From a bacterium (GTDB lineage: Bacteria; Krumholzibacteriota; Krumholzibacteriia; LZORAL124-64-63): a stretch of 64,000 nucleotides of DNA. Location: positions 4,659,483 to 4,723,482 of the forward strand of contig JADJQR010000001.1 of NCBI GenBank assembly GCA_016712675.1, written 5' to 3'. The notes below the pieces were generated by a model that made no database searches, was not told the DNA's origin, and was given only the letters and a program-made list of their open reading frames with translations. Both the position numbers and the translations under genes were made by a program. Shown here piece after piece: positions 26,669-34,296 of the stretch. Numbering within the stretch: position 1 is the stretch's first letter; every line of letters starts with the position of its first letter.

Positions 26669-28288
26669 CTACTCGCCCACGGGCTTCCGATTGCGCTCCC
26701 AGGCATCACGCGCGCGCCGGAAGTCGAGGTAGAGTAGCATGGCCTTGATGTTCTCGGTGTTCGCGTCCATGTAGGTCCGGAAGAACTCGTCCAGGCCGCA
26801 GTCGCGCATGCGCATCTCCTCGGCCGTGCGCAGCACGACGTGCAACCGGTCCTTGTTCTCCTCCTCGAAGGTGGCCCACCAGGTCTTGGCCGAAACCATC
26901 GAGCGGCCGAACTTCAGCGACTTCTTCACCGCGTCCAGGCGCTTGCGGATCTGCTCGGGCGTCAGGCCGCGCGGGTCGGTGTACGTGAAGACCTCACCAT
27001 CGGCCGTGGTGGCGGCGGCTGCGGTCCCCGCCTCGACGGCGGCGGCCTCGGGCTGCAGCAGGGCGACGGCCCGCAGGTCCTCGGCCACGGTACGGCAGGC
27101 CGACCGCGGCGCGTGGTCGGCGACGCCCTTCCGCCGCGCCCGCCGGCCGGGCCGCCGCACCGCCGGCGGACGCGTGCGCGCCACCTTGAGGCCCGCGGCG
27201 CTCCCGCCGCGTACGGTGGCGGCCGTGACGGTCACGCGTGTGACGCCCTCGGCCGCCAGTTCGGGCAGGCGGAAGTCGACATCGGCCAGGCTGCGCAGCA
27301 CCGCGCGGTTCAGGCCGCGCGCGCCGGTGCCCAACGCGCACGCCTCCTCGGCCACCGCGCGCAGCGCGCCGGGGGTGAACTGCAGGTCGATGCCGTGCAC
27401 CTCGAACAGCCGCTGCTGCCGCGGCAGCGCCGACTCCTCCGCCGATTCCAGCACCGAGACCAGGTCGTCCACCGTCAGCGCCTGCGTGGCGGAGATCGTC
27501 GCGAAGCGGCCCACCAACTCGGGGATGAAGCCGAAGCGGACCAGGTCCTCGGTGTCGGGCAGATCGGTGCCGGCAACGGCCGTCGGCACGCGTCGCGCCG
27601 ATCCGGCGCCGGGGCGCGCGCCGAAGCCGATGCCGGCCTCGCCGCGCCGCCGCCGGCGCGCCTGTTCGTCGAGGCCCACGAAGGCCCCCGCGCACACGAA
27701 CAGGATCGACGCGGTGTCGACCTCGCCCATCACGTAGTCCGACGAGCCGCCCGTCGACACCTGCACCACGCGCCCGTCCAGCACCGAGAGCAGCGCCTGC
27801 TGCACGCCCTCGCCGCTGACGTCGGGCCCGGACGAGCGCCCGTGCGAGGCGATCTTGTCGACCTCGTCGATGAGCACGATGCCGCGTTCGGCCGCGGCCC
27901 GATCGCGCCCGGCCGCCTGGTACAGCGTGCCGATCGCGGTCTCGATGCGCGTGCCCACGTAGCCGGTCTGCACCAGCGACGTGGCCGCGATGAACGTCCA
28001 GGGCACGCCGAGCAGCTCGGCGATCAGCCGGATCAGGTACGTCTTGCCCGAGCCCGTGGGGCCCATGAGCAGGATGTGCTGCTTGCCGAATGGCGCGTGT
28101 GCGGTGGCGCGCACCGGCGCCTTGTCCGCCGCCAGCGGATGAAGATGGTGATAGCCGAGTCCGAGGTAGTGGCGGTACACCGCGACCGCGAGGTCGCGCT
28201 TGGCGAGTTCCTGTCCATACACGTAGCGGTCGAGGAAGGCGACGATTTCACGAGGGGTCGGGAGCGGAGCGGGTTTCTGGTTCGTCAT
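26669..28288 (-). CDS. ClpX-like AAA+ unfoldase without the zinc domain
   Basis: The 539-residue protein has a ClpX-type AAA+ module: Walker A GPTGSGKT (76-83), pore loop GYVG (109-112), Walker B LIDEVD (139-144), DVSGEGVQQALLSVLDG, Arg finger region PELVGR (256-261) and sensor-2 GARGL (322-326). The IGFGA tripeptide loop (220-224) that docks ClpX on ClpP is present. The N-terminal zinc-binding domain for adaptors is absent: the protein starts directly at PTPREIVAFLDRYVYGQELA. A C-terminal extension of about 150 residues (from residue 370) is basic and then alpha-helical (TPEQIRKRLDAVKKSLKFGR). AGGAGG precedes ATG 28288. It may be a specialised ClpX paralogue working with ClpP. Confidence 0.88.
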   Translation of the reverse strand: MTNQKPAPLPTPREIVAFLDRYVYGQELAKRDLAVAVYRHYLGLGYHHLHPLAADKAPVRATAHAPFGKQHILLMGPTGSGKTYLIRLIAELLGVPWTFIAATSLVQTGYVGTRIETAIGTLYQAAGRDRAAAERGIVLIDEVDKIASHGRSSGPDVSGEGVQQALLSVLDGRVVQVSTGGSSDYVMGEVDTASILFVCAGAFVGLDEQARRRRRGEAGIGFGARPGAGSARRVPTAVAGTDLPDTEDLVRFGFIPELVGRFATISATQALTVDDLVSVLESAEESALPRQQRLFEVHGIDLQFTPGALRAVAEEACALGTGARGLNRAVLRSLADVDFRLPELAAEGVTRVTVTAATVRGGSAAGLKVARTRPPAVRRPGRRARRKGVADHAPRSACRTVAEDLRAVALLQPEAAAVEAGTAAAATTADGEVFTYTDPRGLTPEQIRKRLDAVKKSLKFGRSMVSAKTWWATFEEENKDRLHVVLRTAEEMRMRDCGLDEFFRTYMDANTENIKAMLLYLDFRRARDAWERNRKPVGE

Positions 28289-28447
28289 ATGGGGATCCTC
28301 CTGCATAGGCCGACCGGGACCAATTCTCCGTGGGGTCCCGTGCGCAGGAAGTCTAGTCGATCGCGGGGAGCGTTTGGGACCCGTCAACGGGTGTTCACGT
28401 GAAAAACTGGGGATACATACGGTATATCGTGGGCAGTACGCTGCGTT

Positions 28448-28463
28448 CGTGTGCCGGCACACG
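28448..28463. repeat. Palindromic repeat relative, CGTGTGCCGGCACACG
   Basis: A perfect 16-base palindrome with CCGG centre but GTGTG arms. It is a variant of the main family in the 459-base gap 28289-28747, which holds no gene I can support but carries four palindromes. Confidence 0.7.
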
Positions 28464-28507
28464 CGCGACGGGCAGGGGTTGCGCGGGCGCACGCGCGGCA
28501 GGCGCAG

Positions 28508-28523
28508 CTTGCGCCGGCGCAAG
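28508..28523. repeat. Palindromic repeat copy, CTTGCGCCGGCGCAAG
   Basis: Perfect 16-base copy in the same gap, 42 bases before a GTTGACCGGTCAAC element. A half copy (TTGCCGGCGCAA) follows at about 28620-28631. Confidence 0.9.
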
Positions 28524-28565
28524 TCGCTGGTGGGCTCGCTGTTCGCGTGCTCGAATCGGCGGACG

Positions 28566-28579
28566 GTTGACCGGTCAAC
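28566..28579. repeat. Second palindrome family, GTTGACCGGTCAAC
   Basis: Perfect copy followed by GATC, as at 24059. It lies upstream of both the ClpX-like gene (minus) and the small plus-strand frame at 28748, so a regulatory role is possible here. Confidence 0.7.
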
Positions 28580-28747
28580 GATCGCAGCGTTCGCGCAAAC
28601 GATACGGACGGCGGGGTTTTTGCCGGCGCAACGCGAGGCGAGCGGTGCATAGGGGCAACACGGATGCGCCCGTGCGGTATCAACGAGATTGTGCCCGCCC
28701 GGAGTGGCGACCAAGCCTACCTGTCCCGAGCCACCCCTGGAGGCCGC

Positions 28748-29299
28748 GTGAAGGACCCGCAACTGGCACCCGGCGAGCTTGTTGCCACGCTCTTCGACCG
28801 GGACGTCAGCTACTGGCTGCCGGGTTACCTGCCGGACCCGGGCAGCGAGCAGGTGACCGGCGTTTCCATCGGCAGTGTCGGCAGGCTCGGGAGCTTTCTG
28901 CTCGTCGACACACGTGCCGATCGCGAGCCGGTGCTTCGCAAGCGGGAGGCGCAGTTGCAGGTGTTCCTGCCGGATGCGGCGGCGGCGCTGGCGGAGCACG
29001 CCGTGGCGCAGCGGGACTTGCGCCGGCGCATCACGCGGGGAAGGCGTCGCCAGGTCCAAGTGCCGCCGCGATTCAGCGCCCAGCCGCCACCGCCCGCAGG
29101 AACGCCGTCACCTTGTCGCACTTCTCGAAGTTCGCGGGGTCGGCCTCAAGCGCATCGGCGTCCGTCGTCCGCAGGTGAATCTGCGGATGTCCCGGTGACG
29201 TTCCGGACGCGATGTCGGCCAGATGAAGCAGCTTCTCCGTTGGGATGTCGGCCGTTGCGAGCGGAGGAATCGCCATCCGCGCCGGGTCGGCCGCGGTGA
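28748..29299 (+). CDS. Uncertain hypothetical protein, probably only the first ~95 codons are coding
   Basis: From a GTG at 28748, with GGAGG four bases upstream, the frame reads ELVATLFDRDVSYWLPGYLP then SEQVTGVSIGSVGRLGSFLL and RKREAQLQVFLPDAAAALAE with good third-position GC bias to about 29035. There it meets a half copy of the palindromic repeat (29018-29030). After that point the frame is Arg/Pro-rich and overlaps the opposite-strand gene at 29073, so it has lost coding character. It may be a gene truncated near the repeat. No family recognised. Confidence 0.3.
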   Translation: MKDPQLAPGELVATLFDRDVSYWLPGYLPDPGSEQVTGVSIGSVGRLGSFLLVDTRADREPVLRKREAQLQVFLPDAAAALAEHAVAQRDLRRRITRGRRRQVQVPPRFSAQPPPPAGTPSPCRTSRSSRGRPQAHRRPSSAGESADVPVTFRTRCRPDEAASPLGCRPLRAEESPSAPGRPR

Positions 29300-29660
29300 G
29301 GCACCAGAAGAGCGGCTGGCCCGTGAGTTCCGAAAGCTGCGGGTCGCCGCCGCAGGCGACTTCCGCGATGCCCCCATCCTCGAGGTCGCGACGGTTGCAG
29401 GACCAGCTAATGACCAGCGTGTCGCCCGGGGCGGCCTCGCCGTAGACGACGGACTCTACGACCAGCCGCGACGCCCGGGCCCACTCGTAGCGGCTGAACG
29501 GGTCGGTCGAGACGATCCGGCCGACCACGCCCACGTCGGCCCGCATGATCGCGTGGCGCAGCCTGAGTTCGATCGGCGCGGAGATGGCGTGCGCGGTGGC
29601 GGCGGCGCAGACGATGGACGCGACGGTGACCGCGAACAGGCTGAGCGGGCGGCGTTGCAC
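29073..29660 (-). CDS. Secreted hypothetical protein, 195 residues
   Basis: A signal peptide (LFAVTVASIVCAAATAHA) leads to a beta-rich domain: RADVGVVGRIVSTDPFSRYE, then LVVESVVYGEAAPGDTLVIS and four or five cysteines that could form disulfides. The 'V..G.V......G.....VE.V..G....D.L.I' pattern also appears in the secreted gene at 34293, so the two may share an OB-like domain. Function unknown. The GTG at 29660 is chosen for its AAGGAG ribosome site and signal peptide start. Confidence 0.65.
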   Translation of the reverse strand: MQRRPLSLFAVTVASIVCAAATAHAISAPIELRLRHAIMRADVGVVGRIVSTDPFSRYEWARASRLVVESVVYGEAAPGDTLVISWSCNRRDLEDGGIAEVACGGDPQLSELTGQPLFWCLTAADPARMAIPPLATADIPTEKLLHLADIASGTSPGHPQIHLRTTDADALEADPANFEKCDKVTAFLRAVAAGR

Positions 29661-29956
29661 GGGTAACGCTCCTTCACGGTCGGGCCGTTCAGAAAAGGGG
29701 GCGCCATGATGGTATGCCGTCAGGATGGGTGATGCAATGGAGCCTGACACGCTCGGCGCGCCCGCAGGCGGCCTCGCTCGGCCGGAGCCCGGTTGGGCGG
29801 CGCGGCCAAGGCCCGCAAATGACACGACAAGATCAACAGCGCCGCGACAGGTAGGGGCATCTTGAAGGGTATCACGCTGTCATGATGAGCTAATGAGTGT
29901 GTGCCGTCCTGCGGAGGAGGACGGTCTCTCTCGTCGCCATTCTGCACCGGCCGATG

Positions 29957-29970
29957 GTTGACCGGTCAAC
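29957..29970. repeat. Second palindrome family, GTTGACCGGTCAAC
   Basis: Perfect third copy, in the 355-base gap 29661-30015 between two minus-strand genes. It lies about 300 bases upstream of the start at 29660. I see no gene in this gap. Confidence 0.7.
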
Positions 29971-30015
29971 CACTCCGCCACGCGGTCCGTGACGACACCG
30001 CCCCGCGTAGCGCCA

Positions 30016-31854
30016 TTACCCCAGCGCGTTCGTCCGGTACCTCTGCGCCACCGCCCCCTGCATTTCGCGGATGGCCCCGAACGCGTCCTTCAGGTGCCGC
30101 CGCTGCAGCGACGACAGCGTCTTGACGTTCACGTCGTTGCCCGGCACGCCGCCGCCGGCCAGGGCCGCCAGCTGCTCGCGCAGGCGCAGCTGCAGCAGAA
30201 AGCGGTAGGTCTCGATCAGCGTCTGGCCGAGGTCGCGGCTGGCCACGCCCGCCTCGATCGCGGATTCGAGGCGCTCGCGCGTCGGCCGTGCGCGCGTGCC
30301 TGCTTCCAGGCCCCAGACGCGGGCGGCGGCCACCACCGGGGCGATGGCGCGCTTCTTCAGGTCGACCTTGTCATCGGTGGCTTGGATCTGCTGGAACAGG
30401 CCCAGCGGCGGCTTGAAGCGCAGCGAGACGCGCGCCAGGTGGGCCATGAAGAGTTGGTTGCCGGCGGCGCCGGCCACCAGGTCGTCCAGGGGCGCCACGT
30501 CCAGCGTGCCGGCCACGGCGCGGAAGTCGAAGAAGATCGAGGACACCATGAGGTTGTCGGGCGTCGGCACGTCGATCCAGCCGCGCACCGTCTCCAGCCA
30601 CGCCTCCAGCGGCCGGTTCCAGCTGGTGGCCATGCAGCCGCCGGGGCAGGGCGGGAAGCCGGCGGTGACCAGATCGGCCACGACCAGCGCGGCCAGGCGC
30701 GCGAAGTAGTCCTTCGCGGCGGCGGCGGCGCTCGCATCGCCGGCGGGCGTGTCGCCGTAGACCAGCGCGTTGTCCTGGTCGGTCAGCAGCGCCTGCTCCA
30801 TGCGCCCTTCCGAGCCGAACACCAGCCACGCGTACGGACACGGCGGCGGCCCCAGCTCCGCCTCGGCCAGCTTGCACAGCCGGCGGATCAGCGCGTCGTT
30901 GAGGCTGCCGAAAACGCGGCCGATCTGCCCCACCTTCAGGCCGCCGCGGAACAGGCGCTCGACCATGCGGGCGGCGTCGTGGCGGTAGGCGGCCAGGGAC
31001 TCGCCGCGGTCCAGGTGGTCCAGGCGCCGCATCAGGTACAGCGGGTTGGTGGTCTGGTGGCGCAGCAGGTCGGTGGCCGTCAGCACGCCGATGATGCCGC
31101 CGTCGCGCACCACCGGCAGGTGGTGGATGCGCTCCTCGAGCATGTAGAGCAGCGCGCCGTGGACGGGCGTGTCGGCGGTCAGGGTCTTGAGCGGCCGCGT
31201 CATCACCTTCTCGACCGGCGTGTCCGGCCCCAGGCCCTCGGCCAGCACCTTCACCTGGAAGTCGTGGTCGGTGACGATGCCGGGCACGGCGTCGCCGTCG
31301 GCGCCGACCAGCGCGAAGTCGTCGCGCGCGTCGCGCATGGCGCGGGCGGCCTGCTGCACGGTGGCGCCGGGGGCCACGCGCACGACGCGGCGCAGGTCCA
31401 GATCGCCCAGTTCGGTCGTCAGTTCGCCGCCCAGGGCCGTCACGCCGCCCGAGGTCACGCGCTGCAGGCGCTCGCCCAGGCTCTGCAGGAAGAACTCGGC
31501 GAAGTCGCGGTTGCCGAGCAGGCCGCGGAACACGGCCTCGGGCACGCAGTGCGCCAGCACCTCGCCCGCGGCGACCACGTCGAAGGCGGGCGCCGCGCGG
31601 CTCATCATCGACGGGTAGCCGAAACAGTCGCCCTCTTCCAGGACCTGCAGTTCCTCACCGTCGCGCACCAGGCGGGCCTGCCCGTCGGCCAGCAGGTACA
31701 GGCAGGTGCTCTGCGCGCCGTCCTGCGCCAGGATGCGCGCGCCGTCAGGGAACGTGCGCGCGGTGGCGGCGGCCTCGACGCGCTCGCGCTCGCTCTCGGT
31801 CAGCAGGGTGAACGGGTGCTGGCCCTGGAGGAAGTCCTGGAGGCGGGGGATCAT
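30016..31854 (-). CDS. cNMP-binding, CBS and DUF294 nucleotidyltransferase protein
   Basis: The 612-residue cytosolic protein has, in order, a cyclic-nucleotide-binding domain (ARILAQDGAQSTCLYLLADG), two CBS domains (VRVAPGATVQQAARAMRDAR and EKVMTRPLKTLTADTPVHGA with HHLPVVRDGGIIGVLT), a DUF294 nucleotidyltransferase domain (LVFGSEGRMEQALLTDQDNA, the GS...D.D metal site) and the DUF294 C-terminal helical domain. Such GlnD-like proteins are thought to modify a partner in response to nucleotide levels. In Pseudomonas-type genomes this gene sits with an exonuclease and an acetate symporter; here those are at 32902 and 22140. The ATG at 31854 follows GGAAGGGA. Confidence 0.92.
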   Translation of the reverse strand: MIPRLQDFLQGQHPFTLLTESERERVEAAATARTFPDGARILAQDGAQSTCLYLLADGQARLVRDGEELQVLEEGDCFGYPSMMSRAAPAFDVVAAGEVLAHCVPEAVFRGLLGNRDFAEFFLQSLGERLQRVTSGGVTALGGELTTELGDLDLRRVVRVAPGATVQQAARAMRDARDDFALVGADGDAVPGIVTDHDFQVKVLAEGLGPDTPVEKVMTRPLKTLTADTPVHGALLYMLEERIHHLPVVRDGGIIGVLTATDLLRHQTTNPLYLMRRLDHLDRGESLAAYRHDAARMVERLFRGGLKVGQIGRVFGSLNDALIRRLCKLAEAELGPPPCPYAWLVFGSEGRMEQALLTDQDNALVYGDTPAGDASAAAAAKDYFARLAALVVADLVTAGFPPCPGGCMATSWNRPLEAWLETVRGWIDVPTPDNLMVSSIFFDFRAVAGTLDVAPLDDLVAGAAGNQLFMAHLARVSLRFKPPLGLFQQIQATDDKVDLKKRAIAPVVAAARVWGLEAGTRARPTRERLESAIEAGVASRDLGQTLIETYRFLLQLRLREQLAALAGGGVPGNDVNVKTLSSLQRRHLKDAFGAIREMQGAVAQRYRTNALG

Positions 31855-31997
31855 GGGCGCGTCCCTTCCGGTCTCGATGTGCGCGGTCCGGGGGCCGGGC
31901 CCGCATCCGGCCATCCTGTTCGCACGATACCATGCACAGGGTCAAGCCCATTCCGCCACTTTCCGAGGACGGCTCGCGGCCCTTGCCTGGATCCGGG

Positions 31998-32025
31998 TTG
32001 ATAGAGGACGAGAATTGTGTAGTAT
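31998..32025 (+). promoter_or_regulatory. Probable sigma-70-type promoter
   Basis: TTGATA (31998-32003), 16 bases and TAGTAT (32020-32025) precede the secreted gene at 32090, giving a leader of about 58 bases. Confidence 0.5.
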
Positions 32026-32089
32026 TGATGTCACTGGCCATCGTTCGCACGACGGCGCCGCGATCGGCGCCAGACTGGGGGGATTCGCG

Positions 32090-32614
32090 ATGAGAACGAA
32101 CCTGAACAGCCCATTGATCCTGGCCGGCTGTGTCCTGCTGCTGGCGGCGGCACCGTCGGGTGCCCAGACGCCGGTACCCGAGGAATGGGTCGGCATCTGG
32201 GACATCGAGTTGACGACCTACGACTGCACAACCAACGCCATCCTGTTCACCATGGCCGAACTGGACACAGTGTGTTCGGGATCCACCTTCGAGGACCCCG
32301 ACGACACCGAGTTCGAACTGACATGCACCTCGTCGGCCGATGCGGATTCGTACGAAAGCCACTGCGAAGGCACGTCCGCGTTCGAAAAATGCACCGGCCA
32401 GTTCGTCTTCGACTTCATCGGCACGATCACCGGCGACTCCTACACGGCGACGCAGACCGTGACCATCACCTACACGGGCGACTGCTTCGGGATTCCGGAT
32501 TCCTGTGAACGGACCGAGACCACCGGCACCCGGATCGGCGGCCCGCCCAACCCCTGCCAGGGCACGCCGGTCGACGCCTATTCGTGGGGCGCGGTCAAGG
32601 CGGCCTATCGCTGA
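32090..32614 (+). CDS. Cys-rich secreted hypothetical protein, 174 residues
   Basis: A signal peptide (LILAGCVLLLAAAPSGAQ) is followed by a small beta-rich domain starting EEWVGIWDIELTTYDCTTNA. The mature part has about eight cysteines and repeated Thr/Asp/Glu, with DSYTATQTVTITYTGDC near the end. The 'G.WD......C......F' opening resembles lipocalin-like or DUF-type secreted proteins that measure small ligands, but I cannot name a family. GGGG six bases before the ATG at 32090 may serve as ribosome site. A fair promoter lies upstream, so it is probably monocistronic. Confidence 0.65.
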   Translation: MRTNLNSPLILAGCVLLLAAAPSGAQTPVPEEWVGIWDIELTTYDCTTNAILFTMAELDTVCSGSTFEDPDDTEFELTCTSSADADSYESHCEGTSAFEKCTGQFVFDFIGTITGDSYTATQTVTITYTGDCFGIPDSCERTETTGTRIGGPPNPCQGTPVDAYSWGAVKAAYR

Positions 32615-32737
32615 TATGGAGGGGCGGAGCACGAAGCCAGCTCTCATTCGCTGATGCCCAGGTCGGTCCAGCCCTCGACGATGGACTGGCAGTACCTGTG
32701 CGTCTCCACGCGGATTCTCCCGAAAGCTGCTGCGGAA

Positions 32738-32746
32738 TGGTATAAT
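32738..32746 (+). promoter_or_regulatory. Extended -10 promoter element, TGGTATAAT
   Basis: A consensus extended -10 (TGnTATAAT) stands out in an AT-rich patch of the 287-base gap 32615-32901. No good -35 is present. It would give a leader of about 150 bases to the exonuclease gene. Confidence 0.55.
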
Positions 32747-32901
32747 TCATTATCAACAAGTCAGTTATGTGTGCAGCCTTTGCTCCGGCACGGAAGCGCA
32801 TGGACCGCATCCCCGCTTGGAAGCGCCCCGCCCGGCCCTTATGATCACCGCCGAAGGCCCCGCCGGGGCCGGACCAGCCACCCGACCCGGAGCCGCCCCC
32901 C

Positions 32902-34296
32902 ATGCGCGAACCCGCCCACCGCCTGATCAAGCGCTCGCTGGTCTGGGCCGGCGTCTGCGCGGGGGCCGGGGCGGTGGTGCTGCTGCCGGACGTGGTGCTG
33001 CGCCGCCCGCTGTCCCCGCTGCCGCTCCTGGTCGGGGCGGCCACCTTCACCGCGGCGCTTGCGCTCTACGGGCGAAGCTGGCGCGCGGCCGACCGGCTGG
33101 GCCGCGGCATCGAGGGCGCGCGCACAGCCGTGCTGAACCTGGTGGCCGACCAGGGAGCCTCCGTGCCCAAGACCCTGGGCCCCGGCACGCCGCCGGAGGT
33201 GGAGGCGATGCTCGGCTCGCTGGGCCTCTATCAGGACCAGATCACGCGCGAGCGCCACGCCCCCGACCACAAGCTGCTGACGGTGCTCGGCTCGCTGGCC
33301 AGCGGCGTCGTGGTCATCACCGAACAGGGCCAGGTCAGCCTGCTCAACACCACGGCGCGCGAGCTGCTCGGGGCCGAGCGCGCCCGCGTGGGCACCTCGC
33401 TGTTCGCGGCGCTGAGCCGTGAGTCGGTGCTCCTGGCGATGCAGAAGGCGCAGCGCGCCGGCCGCATGCTCGAGTCCGTGTTCGAGCGGCTGGACGGCGT
33501 CTCGCTGCAAGGCCGCATCTCGCTGCTGCCGGGCGACGAGGGCGCCGTCCTCATCTTCCCGCCCGTCGAGCTGGACCTGCACCGCCCCGGTGTCGAGTTC
33601 GACCTGAAGCTGCACGACGTACCGCCGGTCGCCGGCCCGCTGGACCTGGCGCTCAGGCTGGAGGATCTGCCTGTCATCGTCGTGGACACCGAGACCACGG
33701 GGCTCGACGTGCTGACCGACCGCATCGTCTCGATCGGCGCCGTCTGCGCGCACGGGCCGCGCCTCTACAAGAGCCGCCTCATCGACGACCTGGTGGATCC
33801 GGGCGTGCCCATCCCGCCCGCCTCGACCGCCGTGCACGGCATCACCGACGCCATGGTCAAGGACGCCCGCGCGTTCCCCGAGGTGTGGGCCGACTTCCAG
33901 CGCCTGGCCCAGGGCCGCGTCGTGGTCGGCCACAACATCGCGTTCGACCTGACCATCCTGCGCGAGGAGTGCCGGCGCCACGGCCGCCCGTGGGAGGACT
34001 TCGTCTTCATCGACACGCTGCGCCTGGCCTCGCTGCTCAACCCCGCGATGGGCCGCCTGGACCTGGAGAATCTGGCGCAGCTCTACCAGCTGGACCTGCA
34101 CGGCCGCCACACCGCGCTGGGCGACGCGCTGGTCACCGCCGAGCTGTTCCTGCGCATGGTCACGCGCCTGCAGATGCAGGGCTTCGGCACACTGGGCGAG
34201 CTGCTGCGCTTCCACTGCACCGAGGCGCACGACGTGATCGCGGGGCAGAAGGAGCGGGGGTGGATCCACACGCAGCCGGAGAGGTTGCGGCCGTGA
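32902..34296 (+). CDS. Membrane-anchored PAS / DEDDh 3'-5' exonuclease
   Basis: The 464-residue protein starts with two membrane helices (LVWAGVCAGAGAVVLLPDVV and LPLLVGAATFTAALALYG), then a linker helix and a PAS-like domain (LASGVVVITEQGQVSLLNTT, then ARELLG). Its C-terminal half is a DnaQ-type exonuclease with VIVVDTETTGLD (Exo I, D-x-E), VVVGHNIAFDLTILREEC (Exo II) and HTALGDALVTAELFL (Exo IIIe, DEDDh). A sensor domain joined to an exonuclease at the membrane suggests a signalling or nucleotide/RNA turnover role rather than replication proofreading. It is a known neighbour type of DUF294 and acetate-symporter genes. Its stop overlaps the next start as GTGA. Confidence 0.9.
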   Translation: MREPAHRLIKRSLVWAGVCAGAGAVVLLPDVVLRRPLSPLPLLVGAATFTAALALYGRSWRAADRLGRGIEGARTAVLNLVADQGASVPKTLGPGTPPEVEAMLGSLGLYQDQITRERHAPDHKLLTVLGSLASGVVVITEQGQVSLLNTTARELLGAERARVGTSLFAALSRESVLLAMQKAQRAGRMLESVFERLDGVSLQGRISLLPGDEGAVLIFPPVELDLHRPGVEFDLKLHDVPPVAGPLDLALRLEDLPVIVVDTETTGLDVLTDRIVSIGAVCAHGPRLYKSRLIDDLVDPGVPIPPASTAVHGITDAMVKDARAFPEVWADFQRLAQGRVVVGHNIAFDLTILREECRRHGRPWEDFVFIDTLRLASLLNPAMGRLDLENLAQLYQLDLHGRHTALGDALVTAELFLRMVTRLQMQGFGTLGELLRFHCTEAHDVIAGQKERGWIHTQPERLRP

